A DNA stretch of 55,202 nucleotides. Source: a virus. Numbering within the stretch: the stretch's first letter is position 1; the number at the start of each line of letters is the position of its first letter. The stretch is taken from the IMG/VR virus record IMGVR_UViG_3300041809_002179, positions 1 through 55,202 of that record, one strand, 5' to 3'. The position numbers and the translations under genes were made by a program. The notes beneath the pieces were generated by a model that did no database searches, had not been told where the DNA came from, and saw nothing but the letters and a program-made list of their open reading frames with translations. Positions 16,629-25,607 of the stretch are shown here, in pieces.

Positions 16629-17422
16629 TGGAACACGAAAAATTTAGACCGGGCATTCGGGCAACCGTCTGGCCTACCACTCCACTCCTTCTCTTGCAGA
16701 AGACCTTTCGTCGTTTCAACATCTTAGTGGGGGATGATCCTGCGCAAGTTCGCTTCGCGGAACAAATTCTCGGTGTACCCTGTAAGTTTGTAGAGACTCT
16801 GCATGAGGAGGATCTGTTAGGAAAGGAGGAACCTTTGCTTTACCGGGTAGACTCCGCTCGATGTATGGAGTTGTCACCAAATACTAAAGCACTGGCGGGT
16901 ATCTGGTGCTTGGACCCTATCGAAAAAGGGAGTGCTGGAGCCAATGCCATCGTAAAATATGCGGCCACTATCTTGGACCTTGCAGCAGAGGCTAAATTGG
17001 TGCAACGTGTAGCGGACCAATTATTGGCGAGAGAGATAACTGACGTTCGGGCTGCAATTTGGGATGCCGCTTATTTGCTTACCGGACCACTCCCGCTAGA
17101 GAATAAAGAACGTTGGCCCGACCCTTGGGAGAGTCCTGTTGCTTGGGTGCCAGCAGGAGTAGATCCAGGCCTCCGACTCAATGCTCTATATCGTTTCTTA
17201 GTGGGCTATGTCTTTGCAAAAGAGGGAGATCAAGACGCGGCTCGCAAATTCGGGATTTCGGTAGCAAAATTTAAAGTCATGCAGCGGATCAATCTGGATC
17301 TCAATAAAGTGTACGATTGCGTCCGAGAACTCTCACGTTGGCGTACTCAGAAATACCCTCCGTTGGTCTGCGCTCTGCGGATTACAAATATCTGGAATCC
17401 CAGTAACGTAGGTAACTTTTAG
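16625..17422 (+). CDS. Hypothetical protein
   Basis: 265 residues; tandem ATGs at 16625 and 16628 overlap the MgtC-like stop. The N-terminal region (RFNILVGDDPAQVRFAEQIL) resembles a nucleotide-binding or replication-accessory fold, with helices later. I could not place it in a family; a clamp-loader-like role was considered but no motif supports it. Confidence 0.6.
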   Translation: MMEHEKFRPGIRATVWPTTPLLLLQKTFRRFNILVGDDPAQVRFAEQILGVPCKFVETLHEEDLLGKEEPLLYRVDSARCMELSPNTKALAGIWCLDPIEKGSAGANAIVKYAATILDLAAEAKLVQRVADQLLAREITDVRAAIWDAAYLLTGPLPLENKERWPDPWESPVAWVPAGVDPGLRLNALYRFLVGYVFAKEGDQDAARKFGISVAKFKVMQRINLDLNKVYDCVRELSRWRTQKYPPLVCALRITNIWNPSNVGNF

Positions 17423-17440
17423 TAACCTTTTGAGTAACCC

Positions 17441-17448
17441 AGTATTGA
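17441..17448 (+). promoter_or_regulatory. AGTATTGA promoter-like motif before the HU-like gene
   Basis: CCCAGTATTGAT lies 18 bases before the HU-like ATG, in the 44-base gap after the previous gene. One of about a dozen plus-strand copies near starts. Confidence 0.35.
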
Positions 17449-17466
17449 TTGGACGAGGAATTGGAA

Positions 17467-17766
17467 ATGAACCCAAAGGATTCGGTGATCGCGAAGATTC
17501 AATGGGGACTGAGTCTTCCTACAAAGAAAGAAGCGGAAAATTTGCTGAACCGGGTTGTGTCTGCCATAGAGCTGACTTTACTTGAGAATCTAGACGATCC
17601 TCAGTTTTCTCTCAAACTCAACAGTCTCGGAAAATTTACCGTACACCACAAAGCAAGCATCATGCGCAAGATCCCGTGGTCGGGGGTTATGCATCAGACC
17701 AAAGCTCGACGTAAAGTCAAATTTGTATCCTTGGGACCACTCAGGGAACAAGAAGTAAAACAATAA
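17467..17766 (+). CDS. HU/IHF-like DNA-binding protein
   Basis: 99 residues from the ATG at 17467 (GAGGA site; an upstream TTG at 17449 is less likely). SLPTKKEAENLLNRVVSAIE matches the helical dimerisation region of HU. LNSLGKFTVHHKASIMRKIPW, with ARRKVKFVSLGPLR, matches the beta-arm and C-terminal strand. It should bend and compact phage DNA. An AGTATTGA motif sits at 17441. Confidence 0.7.
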   Translation: MNPKDSVIAKIQWGLSLPTKKEAENLLNRVVSAIELTLLENLDDPQFSLKLNSLGKFTVHHKASIMRKIPWSGVMHQTKARRKVKFVSLGPLREQEVKQ

Positions 17767-17778
17767 GGAGAATCTACC

Positions 17779-18726
17779 ATGGCCGTGCCCACATTCAAGG
17801 ACGAGCTAGACGATCTGCCAATTAATGCTGCTGCCGCCACCCCGGTAGCAACCGCTGAGCCTGCCACTGCAACAACGGCTGCTCCCGCACAGCCAACAGT
17901 CGTTCATGTTGTTGAAGAAGAAGATGACGACAAGGCTGGAATGAAGCCAGCAAAGGCCGCTGAAGACGAAGAAGATTTGTCGGTTGATTGGGGTGACAAG
18001 GAACTGATGAAACGGGGTGATGGCCTCGATCGTCTGCGCCCGGAAAAGGGCAAGGCGGTGCGCTTCGCCATACTTGGCGAGTACATCAAGGCGCATATGT
18101 CGTACACGCACTTCATCGATAAGAAAGGCACCTATCGCTGTTTAGTGGACAAAATCAAGCGGGCCAATCCCAAAAGGTGCATGGTTTGCAAGGGAGTCGT
18201 TGTCACAGACGATGCGAACCCGAAAAAGACTTGCACTTGTGCCGTTCCCTCTCCTGGCAATCCGGATGCTACCGGCTATTGCTGCAAGAAATTGAAGGAG
18301 AACTCCGAACCCACGATCGTTGTGTTGGTTGTCCACTACAAGAATGCGGATCCAACTGAAGGCGGTTTGGAGAAGGGTGTTGCCATTGACTGGGACATCA
18401 AGTATGTCCAGTTAACCAAGGCCAACTTCCAGGCGATTACGCGGTTGCCCGAAGAAGAGCAGACCGTAAACGACGTGGACATCGTTATGATGCATGCAAA
18501 CCGAGCATTCGGTTACGAATTCCACAAGAAGTCAGCCAAGGCGCGTTGGAAGACCAATCCGGCTTGGATCGCTGAAGTAACCGAAAAGGTGAAACCTCTC
18601 CTGGATGGTAAGAAACTGGACGGCAAGTTGGGCCGCAAGGTCACCGACTTGGAAATGAAGGCATTGATTTCTTCGCTCGCAGCTGGCTCAGAAGATGCCA
18701 AGCTGGGGGACGTGGAGAGCCTCTAA
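17779..18726 (+). CDS. Putative zinc-containing ssDNA-binding protein
   Basis: 315 residues with a strong TAAGGAG site. The N-terminus is Ala/Pro/Thr-rich then acidic (VVEEEDDDK). The core FRPEKGK-like region is followed by CMVCKG, TCTCA and YCCKKL, a cysteine cluster fit for zinc, then beta-rich sequence. Size, position in the replication block and zinc site are reminiscent of T4 gp32-type proteins. The acidic region is at the wrong end compared with gp32, so the call is tentative. Confidence 0.4.
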   Translation: MAVPTFKDELDDLPINAAAATPVATAEPATATTAAPAQPTVVHVVEEEDDDKAGMKPAKAAEDEEDLSVDWGDKELMKRGDGLDRLRPEKGKAVRFAILGEYIKAHMSYTHFIDKKGTYRCLVDKIKRANPKRCMVCKGVVVTDDANPKKTCTCAVPSPGNPDATGYCCKKLKENSEPTIVVLVVHYKNADPTEGGLEKGVAIDWDIKYVQLTKANFQAITRLPEEEQTVNDVDIVMMHANRAFGYEFHKKSAKARWKTNPAWIAEVTEKVKPLLDGKKLDGKLGRKVTDLEMKALISSLAAGSEDAKLGDVESL

Positions 18727-18750
18727 AACCCGACCTCCCTCCTTGGAATA

Positions 18751-18778
18751 TGAGGGAGTCGCCCAAACGACTCCCTCA
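18751..18778 (+). terminator. Hairpin after the putative SSB gene
   Basis: An 11-bp stem (TGAGGGAGTCG with CGACTCCCTCA) around loop CCCAAA, 24 bases past the stop. There is no T-run and the NUDIX ribosome site (AAGAGG) begins right behind it. It may attenuate or stabilise rather than terminate fully. Confidence 0.55.
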
Positions 18779-18786
18779 AGAGGCTT

Positions 18787-19182
18787 ATGGAAGACCAAAT
18801 CTACGTTGACGTCGTACTGTGTGACCGTAAGGGTCGTTTCCTGTTGCAACATCATCCCCGCAGTCAGATGAAGCCCTGGCGATTCCCGGGTGGCAAACCG
18901 GAGCCAGGAGAAACTTTGATTGGAGCTGCTGCTCGCGAAGCAAAAGAGGAGCTGGGCATCGAGCCTTTGTCCCTTGTATACATCGGAAAGAAAGAATCGG
19001 TCGTTGAAAGTGGGACTTGGACCGGTTATATGTTTTTGTGTGATCGTTACATTGGTCGGCCTCGTATAGTAGAGAAGACCAAGCATGATATGTTAGAGTG
19101 GATTCCGATTGAGAATATTGTGTCCGAACCAGAGCGTACTTTTGCTTTGCAAGTTCTCGGAGGACAGGTGGACGGATTCTGA
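18787..19182 (+). CDS. NUDIX hydrolase
   Basis: 131 residues. The complete Nudix box GX5EX7REUXEEXGU runs from GGKPEPGE to REAKEELGI (residues 35-58). The length fits MutT-type enzymes, which hydrolyse nucleoside diphosphate-X compounds such as 8-oxo-dGTP, (d)NTPs or ADP-ribose; the substrate cannot be told. The stop shares bases with the ATG of the exonuclease gene. Confidence 0.9.
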   Translation: MEDQIYVDVVLCDRKGRFLLQHHPRSQMKPWRFPGGKPEPGETLIGAAAREAKEELGIEPLSLVYIGKKESVVESGTWTGYMFLCDRYIGRPRIVEKTKHDMLEWIPIENIVSEPERTFALQVLGGQVDGF

Positions 19183-19910
19183 TGCTCATTCTAGGTAAGG
19201 ACTACGAAACTACCGGCCTAGATCCCACAGTAAATTCCATAACAGAAGTTGGCTTGGTCCTTTGGGAAACAGACCTTCATGCGCCGGTAAAGGTGATGGG
19301 TTTTTTGGTTGACCCCGGCCCGGATGCCGTCTGGGATAAATGCATCGGCGACATGACAGGTATCACGCCGGAACTCTGCGCCAAATATGGCTACCCGAGC
19401 GAGCGAGCATTGAAACAAGTTCTGTCTTGGTATCAAATGGCCGACGTAGCTTGTGCCCACAATGGTGCAAAATTCGACCGCCCTTTCTTTAATAACTGGT
19501 GTAAACGTCACAATTATGATAGCGACCCAGCTAAACTCTGGATCGACACCAATACAGATATTGAACTCCCCTTCCCGGAGAAAATGAGTCGCAAGCTGAC
19601 TTACATGGCTGCAGACCATGCTTTTCTGAATCCTTTTCCCCACCGTGCTGTGTTTGACGTTATGACCATGCTACGCATACTAGACCAGTATGATTTGGAG
19701 CGAGTTCTTTTCTTGGCTAAACAACCGACGGTGGATATTCAGGCGCTTGTCTCTTACGACGATCGAGATCTGGCTAAGCAGCGGGGTTATCGCTGGCAAG
19801 ATAATCCTTTTGAGCCAAATGGCAAAAAGATCTGGATGCAAACCATCAAACAGTGCTTCTTAGAAAAAGAGATGGAAACTGCGGGTTTCCCAATTAAGGT
19901 TCTTACTTAA
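19182..19910 (+). CDS. DnaQ-like 3'-5' exonuclease (DEDDh)
   Basis: 242 residues. Exo motifs: KDYETTG (Asp 7, Glu 9), HNGAKFDR, and PHRAVFD, which supplies His and the last Asp of the DEDDh set. The C-terminal QRGYRWQDN with KIWMQTIKQCFLEKE looks like an added DUF3820-type module. Role: proofreading, DNA degradation or repair with metal catalysis. Followed by a 104-base spacer with no gene. Confidence 0.85.
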   Translation: MLILGKDYETTGLDPTVNSITEVGLVLWETDLHAPVKVMGFLVDPGPDAVWDKCIGDMTGITPELCAKYGYPSERALKQVLSWYQMADVACAHNGAKFDRPFFNNWCKRHNYDSDPAKLWIDTNTDIELPFPEKMSRKLTYMAADHAFLNPFPHRAVFDVMTMLRILDQYDLERVLFLAKQPTVDIQALVSYDDRDLAKQRGYRWQDNPFEPNGKKIWMQTIKQCFLEKEMETAGFPIKVLT

Positions 19911-20014
19911 AGAATCGACTTTCTCATCTCTAGATAGAATCACCCGAGCAGAGGGCTACGAAAGTAGACGGGAAATTCACGGCGGAATGCTCTGACTAAC
20001 GCTGGGAGAAGTTC

Positions 20015-20743
20015 ATGAAATATCTTCTTCTACGTTTCCTCGCTGGCGTCCTCATCTTCTCTCTGACAATCTCAGCTGAATTCCTGGTTTACAGAAAAGT
20101 TGAGCGCCGTACTCAACATCGTGCTACACATCTCATCTTGGTGATCAAGAGGTTTATCAACGAGAAGGGGAAGTTCGATTACGACTTGGGGAGTTGCACT
20201 GCGACTGCCATTGGCCCGCACACTTTGCTCACCGCTGGTCATTGTGATGACTACCATGTCGACAAGATTTATCTTGACGAAACTTACTTGCCATTCGTCG
20301 TGACCGACAAGGCGACCTCGTACCAGATCACTAAGAAAATTTTTGATGGCCAAGACCACATGCTTCTAGACATCGCGGGGGTGTATTTTCCATATTACGT
20401 TACTCTCCACTCAGCCGTTCGGGTTCCACATCAGGAAGAGGGATTTTACTATTGGGGTGCTCCTAATGCGACTATGAATCAATATCGGGAAGGGTACTTC
20501 ATGGGGGAGAGTCCTTACAATGAAAGCGATAAAAGTAATGACGAGGACGAACAGCCGATCCGGGTTCGGGGACCACTTTACTTAACAGCTGGATCCTCAA
20601 TCCCTGGTGACAGCGGTTCAGCCATCTATAGCCAGTTTGATGGGCATCTTGTTGGAATAGTTTCCATTTCCTATTCTGAAACAGTATTTGGGACCTTTCC
20701 TATTCAGTTCACTAAGGCACAAATTCAAGAGGCATTGCAGTAA
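20015..20743 (+). CDS. Exported or membrane-anchored trypsin-like serine protease
   Basis: 242 residues with GGGAGAAG ribosome site. Residues 4-22 form a hydrophobic signal or anchor. The chymotrypsin-fold triad is visible: LLTAGHC (His 76), MLLDIAG (Asp 119) and GDSGSA (Ser 200), with Gly-Asp before Ser. It should act outside the cytoplasmic membrane. Phage members of this family are uncommon; possible roles are envelope remodelling, superinfection control or cleavage of a host defence protein. Confidence 0.8.
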   Translation: MKYLLLRFLAGVLIFSLTISAEFLVYRKVERRTQHRATHLILVIKRFINEKGKFDYDLGSCTATAIGPHTLLTAGHCDDYHVDKIYLDETYLPFVVTDKATSYQITKKIFDGQDHMLLDIAGVYFPYYVTLHSAVRVPHQEEGFYYWGAPNATMNQYREGYFMGESPYNESDKSNDEDEQPIRVRGPLYLTAGSSIPGDSGSAIYSQFDGHLVGIVSISYSETVFGTFPIQFTKAQIQEALQ

Positions 20744-20759
20744 GGAGTATTGAAGCTGC

Positions 20760-21293
20760 ATGAGTAAAGTCTTCTTAGGAATAGATCCCGGACAAACGGG
20801 CTGTCTTGCAATGATTCAGCCCTTAACTTCCGGCCCAGCAATCATCCGCTTTTTTGATCCACCCCTTTTCCAAGTTAAAAGTGGAAAGAAAATAAAGAAT
20901 GAATACAATGAAATCCTTATGGCTCGGGCCTTAAAGGATTTTTCTTCCTACACCGCTGCGGGGGTATCAGAGGTTGTTTGCGTGTTGGAAAAAGTTTCCG
21001 CGATGCCGGATCAAGGTGTTGTCTCCATGTTCAATTTCGGAATGGGTTTCGGACTGTGGAGAGGAATGTTATCCGCCTTAGAGATCCCGTATTCCCTGGT
21101 TCACCCTGCTACTTGGAAGGCTGCTCTCATGAAAGACATGCCGAAGGAGAAGGACGCGGCCCGGTTGCGAGCCACCCAGTTGTATCCTCAAGCTGCTTCG
21201 GAACTTTCCCGAAAGAAAGATATAGGAAGAGCCGATGCCCTGTTGTTGGCTCATTATGGTATTTGGGCCTCTACACAGACATCCAGTATTTAG
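20760..21293 (+). CDS. ruvC: RuvC-like Holliday junction resolvase
   Basis: 177 residues. GIDPGQTG (Asp 9), CVLEKV (Glu about 77) and KKDIGRADALLLAHYG near the C-terminus supply the RNase H-fold acidic residues of RuvC. HPATWKAAL also fits the family. It resolves four-way junctions before packaging. An AGTATTGA motif sits at 20747, 13 bases before the start. Confidence 0.8.
   Translation: MSKVFLGIDPGQTGCLAMIQPLTSGPAIIRFFDPPLFQVKSGKKIKNEYNEILMARALKDFSSYTAAGVSEVVCVLEKVSAMPDQGVVSMFNFGMGFGLWRGMLSALEIPYSLVHPATWKAALMKDMPKEKDAARLRATQLYPQAASELSRKKDIGRADALLLAHYGIWASTQTSSI
21284..21291 (+). promoter_or_regulatory. AGTATTTA promoter-like motif before the recombinase gene
   Basis: CCAGTATTTAGGAG combines the motif with the recombinase ribosome site and the end of the RuvC-like gene. 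If it were a -10 element the transcript would start inside the ribosome site, so its exact role is unclear. Confidence 0.3.
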
Positions 21294-21300
21294 GAGTGCT

Positions 21301-22587
21301 ATGCCACCAAAGAAAGCAGTTTCCAAAGAAGAAGAAAAGAAAGCGAAACATCCGCGAAACATGACCGCCGCCGAACGGCGCGAGACCTATCTGAAGGCCC
21401 AAAAAACCGAGAAGCCAGATTTTCACATCCTTCAAAGTGATGATGTGGAGGAATTGGTGCCCTATGGCATGATTGTTCTGGACAACGTTCTCGGGTTGCG
21501 AGGCATCGGACGCCGGGGCCGTGTTAGCCAAATACACGGCAATGAGGGAGCTGGCAAATCTACCCTGACTTACCAAATTGCTGCAAACTATCAGGAATTC
21601 TCGGGCGAACCGCTGGCCGATTACGACTTTGAACGAACCGGGACGGTGCCTTTCATACAACGTGTTGGTGTAGATCCTCGTTTTTGCCATTTTGAGCAGC
21701 CCGACTCCGTAGAAGCCTGCATAAAAGATGTCTGTCGCCGGATGCAACAAGGTATTCGTTTTTTCATCTTTGATTCTATCCCGCGTATGAAGTCTAAAGT
21801 TCCTATGGAAGATATCTTGAAGGGCAAGGCGTTTAAGGGGTTTGGCGCAAACCATGCCCGTAGCATGAGCATGTTCTTTGATTTGTTACTGCCCTGGGCA
21901 GCAGAGTACGACTGTCACTTTATGATGGTCAACCAGACCCGCGATCGCATTGAAGACTCAATGGATGCGCAGCAGGCTCAGAAATATCCTACGTTTACCA
22001 ATCTGCCTTACACTTTACCAGGTGGGCGTTGCTGCCGCTTCACTCCGTCGGTAATGATTGAGTTGAAGTTGATAAAGGCTATGCGTCCCTTCGCCGGCAA
22101 GGAGGGCGAAGATCCTTGGTTGGTTGAACCCTGCACTCCCGAAACTGAAGGTAAATTTGTTGTGAACCAAGTCCGGGCACGCACCTTGAAGAACAAAGTT
22201 ACTGGTATGGGGTACCGTGAAGGTCTACTTTATGTTCGCCCCGGCCAAGGTATTGATGACTGGATGAGCGTGCGCCAGTTGGCTTGTGATTACGGCTTGA
22301 TTGAATTTGTTAAGCCAAAGTGGATCGTAGGTAATGAGAAAGAAACCATAGCCACCTTTGAGAACAAGGGGCAGGCCATCCAGCACCTGGTTGCTGAACC
22401 TGACGAGGAGATCATGAAGCAGCTCAAGGCGATGACGGCCAAAATGATAGACTCGGATGAATCAGCTAAATTCGCCACAGCAGTCGATACGACCGAAAAG
22501 ACCTATCTTGAAGGCGAAGTCGCTATGGAACCGGGTGACGAAGTTGAGATGCCCAAAGGCAAGGTGTTTCAAATAGAAGAGGATTGA
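21301..22587 (+). CDS. RecA/UvsX-like recombinase
   Basis: 428 residues from the ATG at 21301 with TAGGAGTGCT. The Lys/Glu-rich N-terminus precedes Walker A GNEGAGKST (80-88), FIFDSIPRM (Walker B) and MMVNQTRD, in the RecA core order. The C-terminal domain is divergent and acidic. It performs strand exchange in phage recombination-dependent replication and repair. AGTATTTA at 21284 may be its promoter. Confidence 0.85.
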   Translation: MPPKKAVSKEEEKKAKHPRNMTAAERRETYLKAQKTEKPDFHILQSDDVEELVPYGMIVLDNVLGLRGIGRRGRVSQIHGNEGAGKSTLTYQIAANYQEFSGEPLADYDFERTGTVPFIQRVGVDPRFCHFEQPDSVEACIKDVCRRMQQGIRFFIFDSIPRMKSKVPMEDILKGKAFKGFGANHARSMSMFFDLLLPWAAEYDCHFMMVNQTRDRIEDSMDAQQAQKYPTFTNLPYTLPGGRCCRFTPSVMIELKLIKAMRPFAGKEGEDPWLVEPCTPETEGKFVVNQVRARTLKNKVTGMGYREGLLYVRPGQGIDDWMSVRQLACDYGLIEFVKPKWIVGNEKETIATFENKGQAIQHLVAEPDEEIMKQLKAMTAKMIDSDESAKFATAVDTTEKTYLEGEVAMEPGDEVEMPKGKVFQIEED

Positions 22588-22603
22588 TGTTTTGAAGGAA
22601 TTT

Positions 22604-23140
22604 ATGAGAACAGACAAGAAAGGCAAGAGCATCCAAGACCGGGTTGCTTTAGAGGGTCGTCGCAGTATGTGTGACGTGCTTGAAGTTTATCGCGACGGGG
22701 ATCGTTTGGTTTGCGGCTATTGCTATGGTATCGCTGACTCAGCAGCAAGAAGCTGTGACCAACAGAACTGTGGTTTTCATCTTCCAGAACCCGTGGAAGA
22801 TTATCGGGGTCCTATCAAAAAATGTCAAACCCCTGGCTGTGGAAGAGATTTTGAAACTGCACTGATGTCTGCCGCGAAGTTTGCTGCGACAGTTCCTAAC
22901 GACGGTCTCGTCGAAGTCGCCGTGACAACGCGGGTTAAACCGGAATTAAAACGAGCAATCGAGAAAGGACTTCCAGCCACAATTGGGTTTCATTCTGTAA
23001 AAGATGCCTCCAAGCCCATGGACATAGAGATCCCAGAAGAATACATGGAAGCGATTTTTATGAACATGAGGGCGAGAGGTATCGACACCCACGTGCAAAA
23101 ATGCGCGGGTTTGACCTTGGTTTGCCTTAGAACGGGATGA
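22604..23140 (+). CDS. Hypothetical zinc-finger protein
   Basis: 178 residues from the ATG at 22604 (GAAGGAA just upstream; a TTG at 22592 is possible). Two cysteine groups, VCGYCYG with CDQQNCGFH and CQTPGC, would bind zinc. The middle has VTTRVKPELKRAIEKG. Placed between recombinase and SMC-like genes and overlapping the latter, so recombination mediator or loader functions are conceivable. Family unknown. Confidence 0.55.
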   Translation: MRTDKKGKSIQDRVALEGRRSMCDVLEVYRDGDRLVCGYCYGIADSAARSCDQQNCGFHLPEPVEDYRGPIKKCQTPGCGRDFETALMSAAKFAATVPNDGLVEVAVTTRVKPELKRAIEKGLPATIGFHSVKDASKPMDIEIPEEYMEAIFMNMRARGIDTHVQKCAGLTLVCLRTG

Positions 23141-24285
23141 ATTTCTCAGGTAGTAACTTCCAGATTTGGCCCGATTTCGATCTTGAAATCTCCGGGCTGA
23201 CCGTGATCGTCGGCCCTTCCAACAAGGGCAAAAGTGCCCTTTTCCGAGCACTAAAAGGTCTCATGCGCAATGAGCTTTCCGCCGCTTATGTGCGGAACGG
23301 CCAGAAATCACCGCTAGAGCTAACGACTAAGATAGACAATCACCTCGTGACGGCCATCCGCACCCGTGACGACTCCAGCGTTTACAGGATTGATGGCGAG
23401 AGATTCGCCAAGCTCAACCAAGCCATCCCTGACGACATCAAAAAACTAGGTTTTGGTGAGATTCAAGTCGGGGAATTTAGCGTCGACCCGATCTTTGCTA
23501 CCCAAAATGAACCACAATTTCTGTTGGATAAGAAAGCCTATGGGCCTTCCTTGTTGAATGCTGTCCTAGGGGCATTCGGTGGCACCGAGAAATTAGAATC
23601 AGGAAAGAAAGAAGCCAACCTTCGCGTCCGCCAGAAGAATGGAGAAGCCGATGCACTGTCTTACGAAATAGCTGATGCACACCGTCGCCGCGCTGCATTG
23701 GAAGTTCTGGCCCAAGAAGGCGATCAAATCAACGCGGAGATTCATGTGCTGGAGTCCTCAGCACGCCGTCTAGAAGCACGGGGTTACTGGATGAGTGAAG
23801 CCCACCAACGACGGCTTCGGCTCTCTCCAATGCTCGAGATCCTGGGATCTCTACTTATCCCAGAGACGGAAATAGTGGGGGATCTCCAGACTAAAGTAGA
23901 CAACTTGCGCCTGGCAGCAATAGCGCGGGGCCGATTGGAGAGTTTGGGAGATGTTGAACAATTTCTAGCCGACATTTCATCGTCTGGGTCATACGTGGTG
24001 GGGTTGTACAAGAAAGTTCGGGCGTTGCGTGAAGTTTCCCCGCTGGTAGAACTTCAAGAGGTTTCTACCGCTGAAGCGGATGCTAAGGAGTTGAATGCCA
24101 TAATTGGTCGTTTAGAAGATGTCCATTACGAAGCGATCAACCTGCAAGCAAGTATTAGGTACATCGGTAACGTGGTAACGTTACGTGCTCGGGTTGCGGA
24201 GTTGCAGCACGAACGATCTCACGTAGAAGCAGAGCAAGACGCGGCTTCCAAAATGAAATGCCCACAATGTGGCTTGGAGTTTTGA
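23137..24285 (+). CDS. SbcC/Rad50-like ATPase N-terminal half ending in a zinc hook
   Basis: 382 residues. The ABC-type Walker A GPSNKGKS (26-33) is followed by a Q-loop-like GEFSVDPIFATQNEPQFLL and a long heptad-rich coiled coil. The protein stops just after CPQC (375-378), the CxxC zinc hook found at the midpoint of Rad50. The C-terminal half, with signature and Walker B motifs, is absent here. Either the second half is encoded elsewhere or this is a shortened phage form. An SbcD-like partner lies at 27222. Confidence 0.75.
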   Translation: MNFSGSNFQIWPDFDLEISGLTVIVGPSNKGKSALFRALKGLMRNELSAAYVRNGQKSPLELTTKIDNHLVTAIRTRDDSSVYRIDGERFAKLNQAIPDDIKKLGFGEIQVGEFSVDPIFATQNEPQFLLDKKAYGPSLLNAVLGAFGGTEKLESGKKEANLRVRQKNGEADALSYEIADAHRRRAALEVLAQEGDQINAEIHVLESSARRLEARGYWMSEAHQRRLRLSPMLEILGSLLIPETEIVGDLQTKVDNLRLAAIARGRLESLGDVEQFLADISSSGSYVVGLYKKVRALREVSPLVELQEVSTAEADAKELNAIIGRLEDVHYEAINLQASIRYIGNVVTLRARVAELQHERSHVEAEQDAASKMKCPQCGLEF

Positions 24286-24428
24286 TGACTTACTACAAGA
24301 TTTGGAAATACCTGGTTGCGCAAGGATTGCCGAAAGGCAAGGCGCATTACGTGCGCAATATGATTCGCAAATTGGTGAAACATGCAAAGGTCGATGTGGC
24401 CATGGAGCGACACTATGGCCGACCTTAA
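24285..24428 (+). CDS. Small basic protein
   Basis: 47 residues (MTYYKIWKYLVAQGLPKGK at the start) overlapping the SMC-like stop by TGATG. It is rich in Lys/Arg/His and Tyr, with predicted helices. It overlaps the next gene by 14 bases. No family recognised; the operon position supports it. Confidence 0.5.
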   Translation: MTYYKIWKYLVAQGLPKGKAHYVRNMIRKLVKHAKVDVAMERHYGRP

Positions 24429-24699
24429 AGAAATCCAGGGCAAAGTCAAAGCACTCGCCGCCAAACGCGACCAGATCATTCGTGATCAGGGAATTGAAGA
24501 GCGTAGGCTGGAAGAGGCCTATGAGAAATTGCGTGAGCTCGGTATAGAAAAACCCGAGGATTTATCCGCTCAGGAGATACAAGACCTGGCGGATAAACTT
24601 CAGGCTGAGTTCGCCGAGAAACTCGCGGCTTTGGATATTCAGGTCAATCAAGGAGAAGCTTTAATGGCTAAGTATCAAGCAACACAGGAGAGTGCATAA
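24415..24699 (+). CDS. Small coiled-coil protein
   Basis: 94 residues from the ATG at 24415. Heptad-rich, charged helix throughout (KEIQGKVKALAAKRDQI, EERRLEEAYEKLREL). It may form a dimer or pair with the SMC-like coiled coil upstream. The next ATG is directly adjacent. Confidence 0.6.
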   Translation: MADLKEIQGKVKALAAKRDQIIRDQGIEERRLEEAYEKLRELGIEKPEDLSAQEIQDLADKLQAEFAEKLAALDIQVNQGEALMAKYQATQESA

Positions 24700-25116
24700 A
24701 TGGGTAAATATGGGGACGGCCTACCGGTTCAAACGTTCGAAAGTTTCAAGAAGGCAATAGCGCAGAAGAACAGTGACGGTTCGTGGACCGTGCGGGTGTT
24801 TAGTTCTCCGGATCGATCGACGGATGTTCTGTTCCCTATGGATCCCTGGAATGAGAAGTTGGCCAGGGAATACGAGAAATTCAAGAATGAACAGTCTGGA
24901 CCAAACAGTCTGGAGACCAAGGCTGTGCTGGGAGATTTGCGGGGCATGGAAGCACATGACCGGCACGAGCAGTTGATGGAGAAGGCAACGCTGGTGCCGG
25001 ACACTGCAACTCGGAAACTGTTTTCATCCAACTTTCCGCTGGAGGGTTCGCCGAGCCGGGGCAGTGCGGATCGTAATTTGACCGACGAAGAACTGGGAGA
25101 CTTGGAAGGGAAATGA
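24700..25116 (+). CDS. Hypothetical protein
   Basis: 138 residues; the ATG abuts the previous stop. Charged, with an ordered N-terminal half (SFKKAIAQKNSDGSWTVRVF) and a disordered Gly/Ser/acidic end (DRNLTDEELGDLEG). Overlaps the dCMP deaminase start by 4 bases. Not recognised. Confidence 0.55.
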   Translation: MGKYGDGLPVQTFESFKKAIAQKNSDGSWTVRVFSSPDRSTDVLFPMDPWNEKLAREYEKFKNEQSGPNSLETKAVLGDLRGMEAHDRHEQLMEKATLVPDTATRKLFSSNFPLEGSPSRGSADRNLTDEELGDLEGK

Positions 25117-25607
25117 TCACAACTAGGCAATCTAAGGTTTGGGACCAACGCTTTATGGATATGGCCAAGTTGGTGTCTACTTGGAGCAAAGATCCTAGCA
25201 CCAAAGTGGGATGCATTGTAATTGGTCCAAAGCTCGAGATCAGAACCGTTGGGTACAACGGGATGCCTCGTGGAGTAAACGATGATTTGGAAGAGCGTTG
25301 TGTTCACCCATTAAAGGCTTGGTGGTGGGAGCACGCTGAGCGGAACGCTATTTACAACGCTTGCCGTATGGGGTTGACGTTGGAAGGTTGCACAATGTAC
25401 CTCAACGGTGATCATGGTTTCCCCTGCTCCGAATGTGCTCGTGCCATTGTGCAATCTGGAATTGAAGCGTTCGTAGGCCTCGCTCCGGATTTCAATAATC
25501 GGTATGGTGATTCCTACCGACAAACGATTTTAATGTGGCAAGAAGCGGGTGTTTCGTTCCGCAGTATCAAGTACGAAGGAGAAACTAAACATGGCAACCA
25601 TTCCTAG
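25113..25607 (+). CDS. Deoxycytidylate (dCMP) deaminase
   Basis: 164 residues. HAERNAI (His 74, Glu 76) and PCSECAR (Cys 105, Cys 108) are the zinc and proton-shuttle motifs of the cytidine deaminase superfamily in the dCMP form. DPSTKVGCIVIG upstream also fits. It turns dCMP into dUMP, feeding dTMP or modified-pyrimidine synthesis. No thymidylate synthase is seen in this window. Confidence 0.92.
   Translation: MITTRQSKVWDQRFMDMAKLVSTWSKDPSTKVGCIVIGPKLEIRTVGYNGMPRGVNDDLEERCVHPLKAWWWEHAERNAIYNACRMGLTLEGCTMYLNGDHGFPCSECARAIVQSGIEAFVGLAPDFNNRYGDSYRQTILMWQEAGVSFRSIKYEGETKHGNHS

Noticed and set aside
16625-17422. Clamp-loader subunit
   Set aside because: No Walker, arginine-finger or other replication-factor motif could be seen, so it is left hypothetical.
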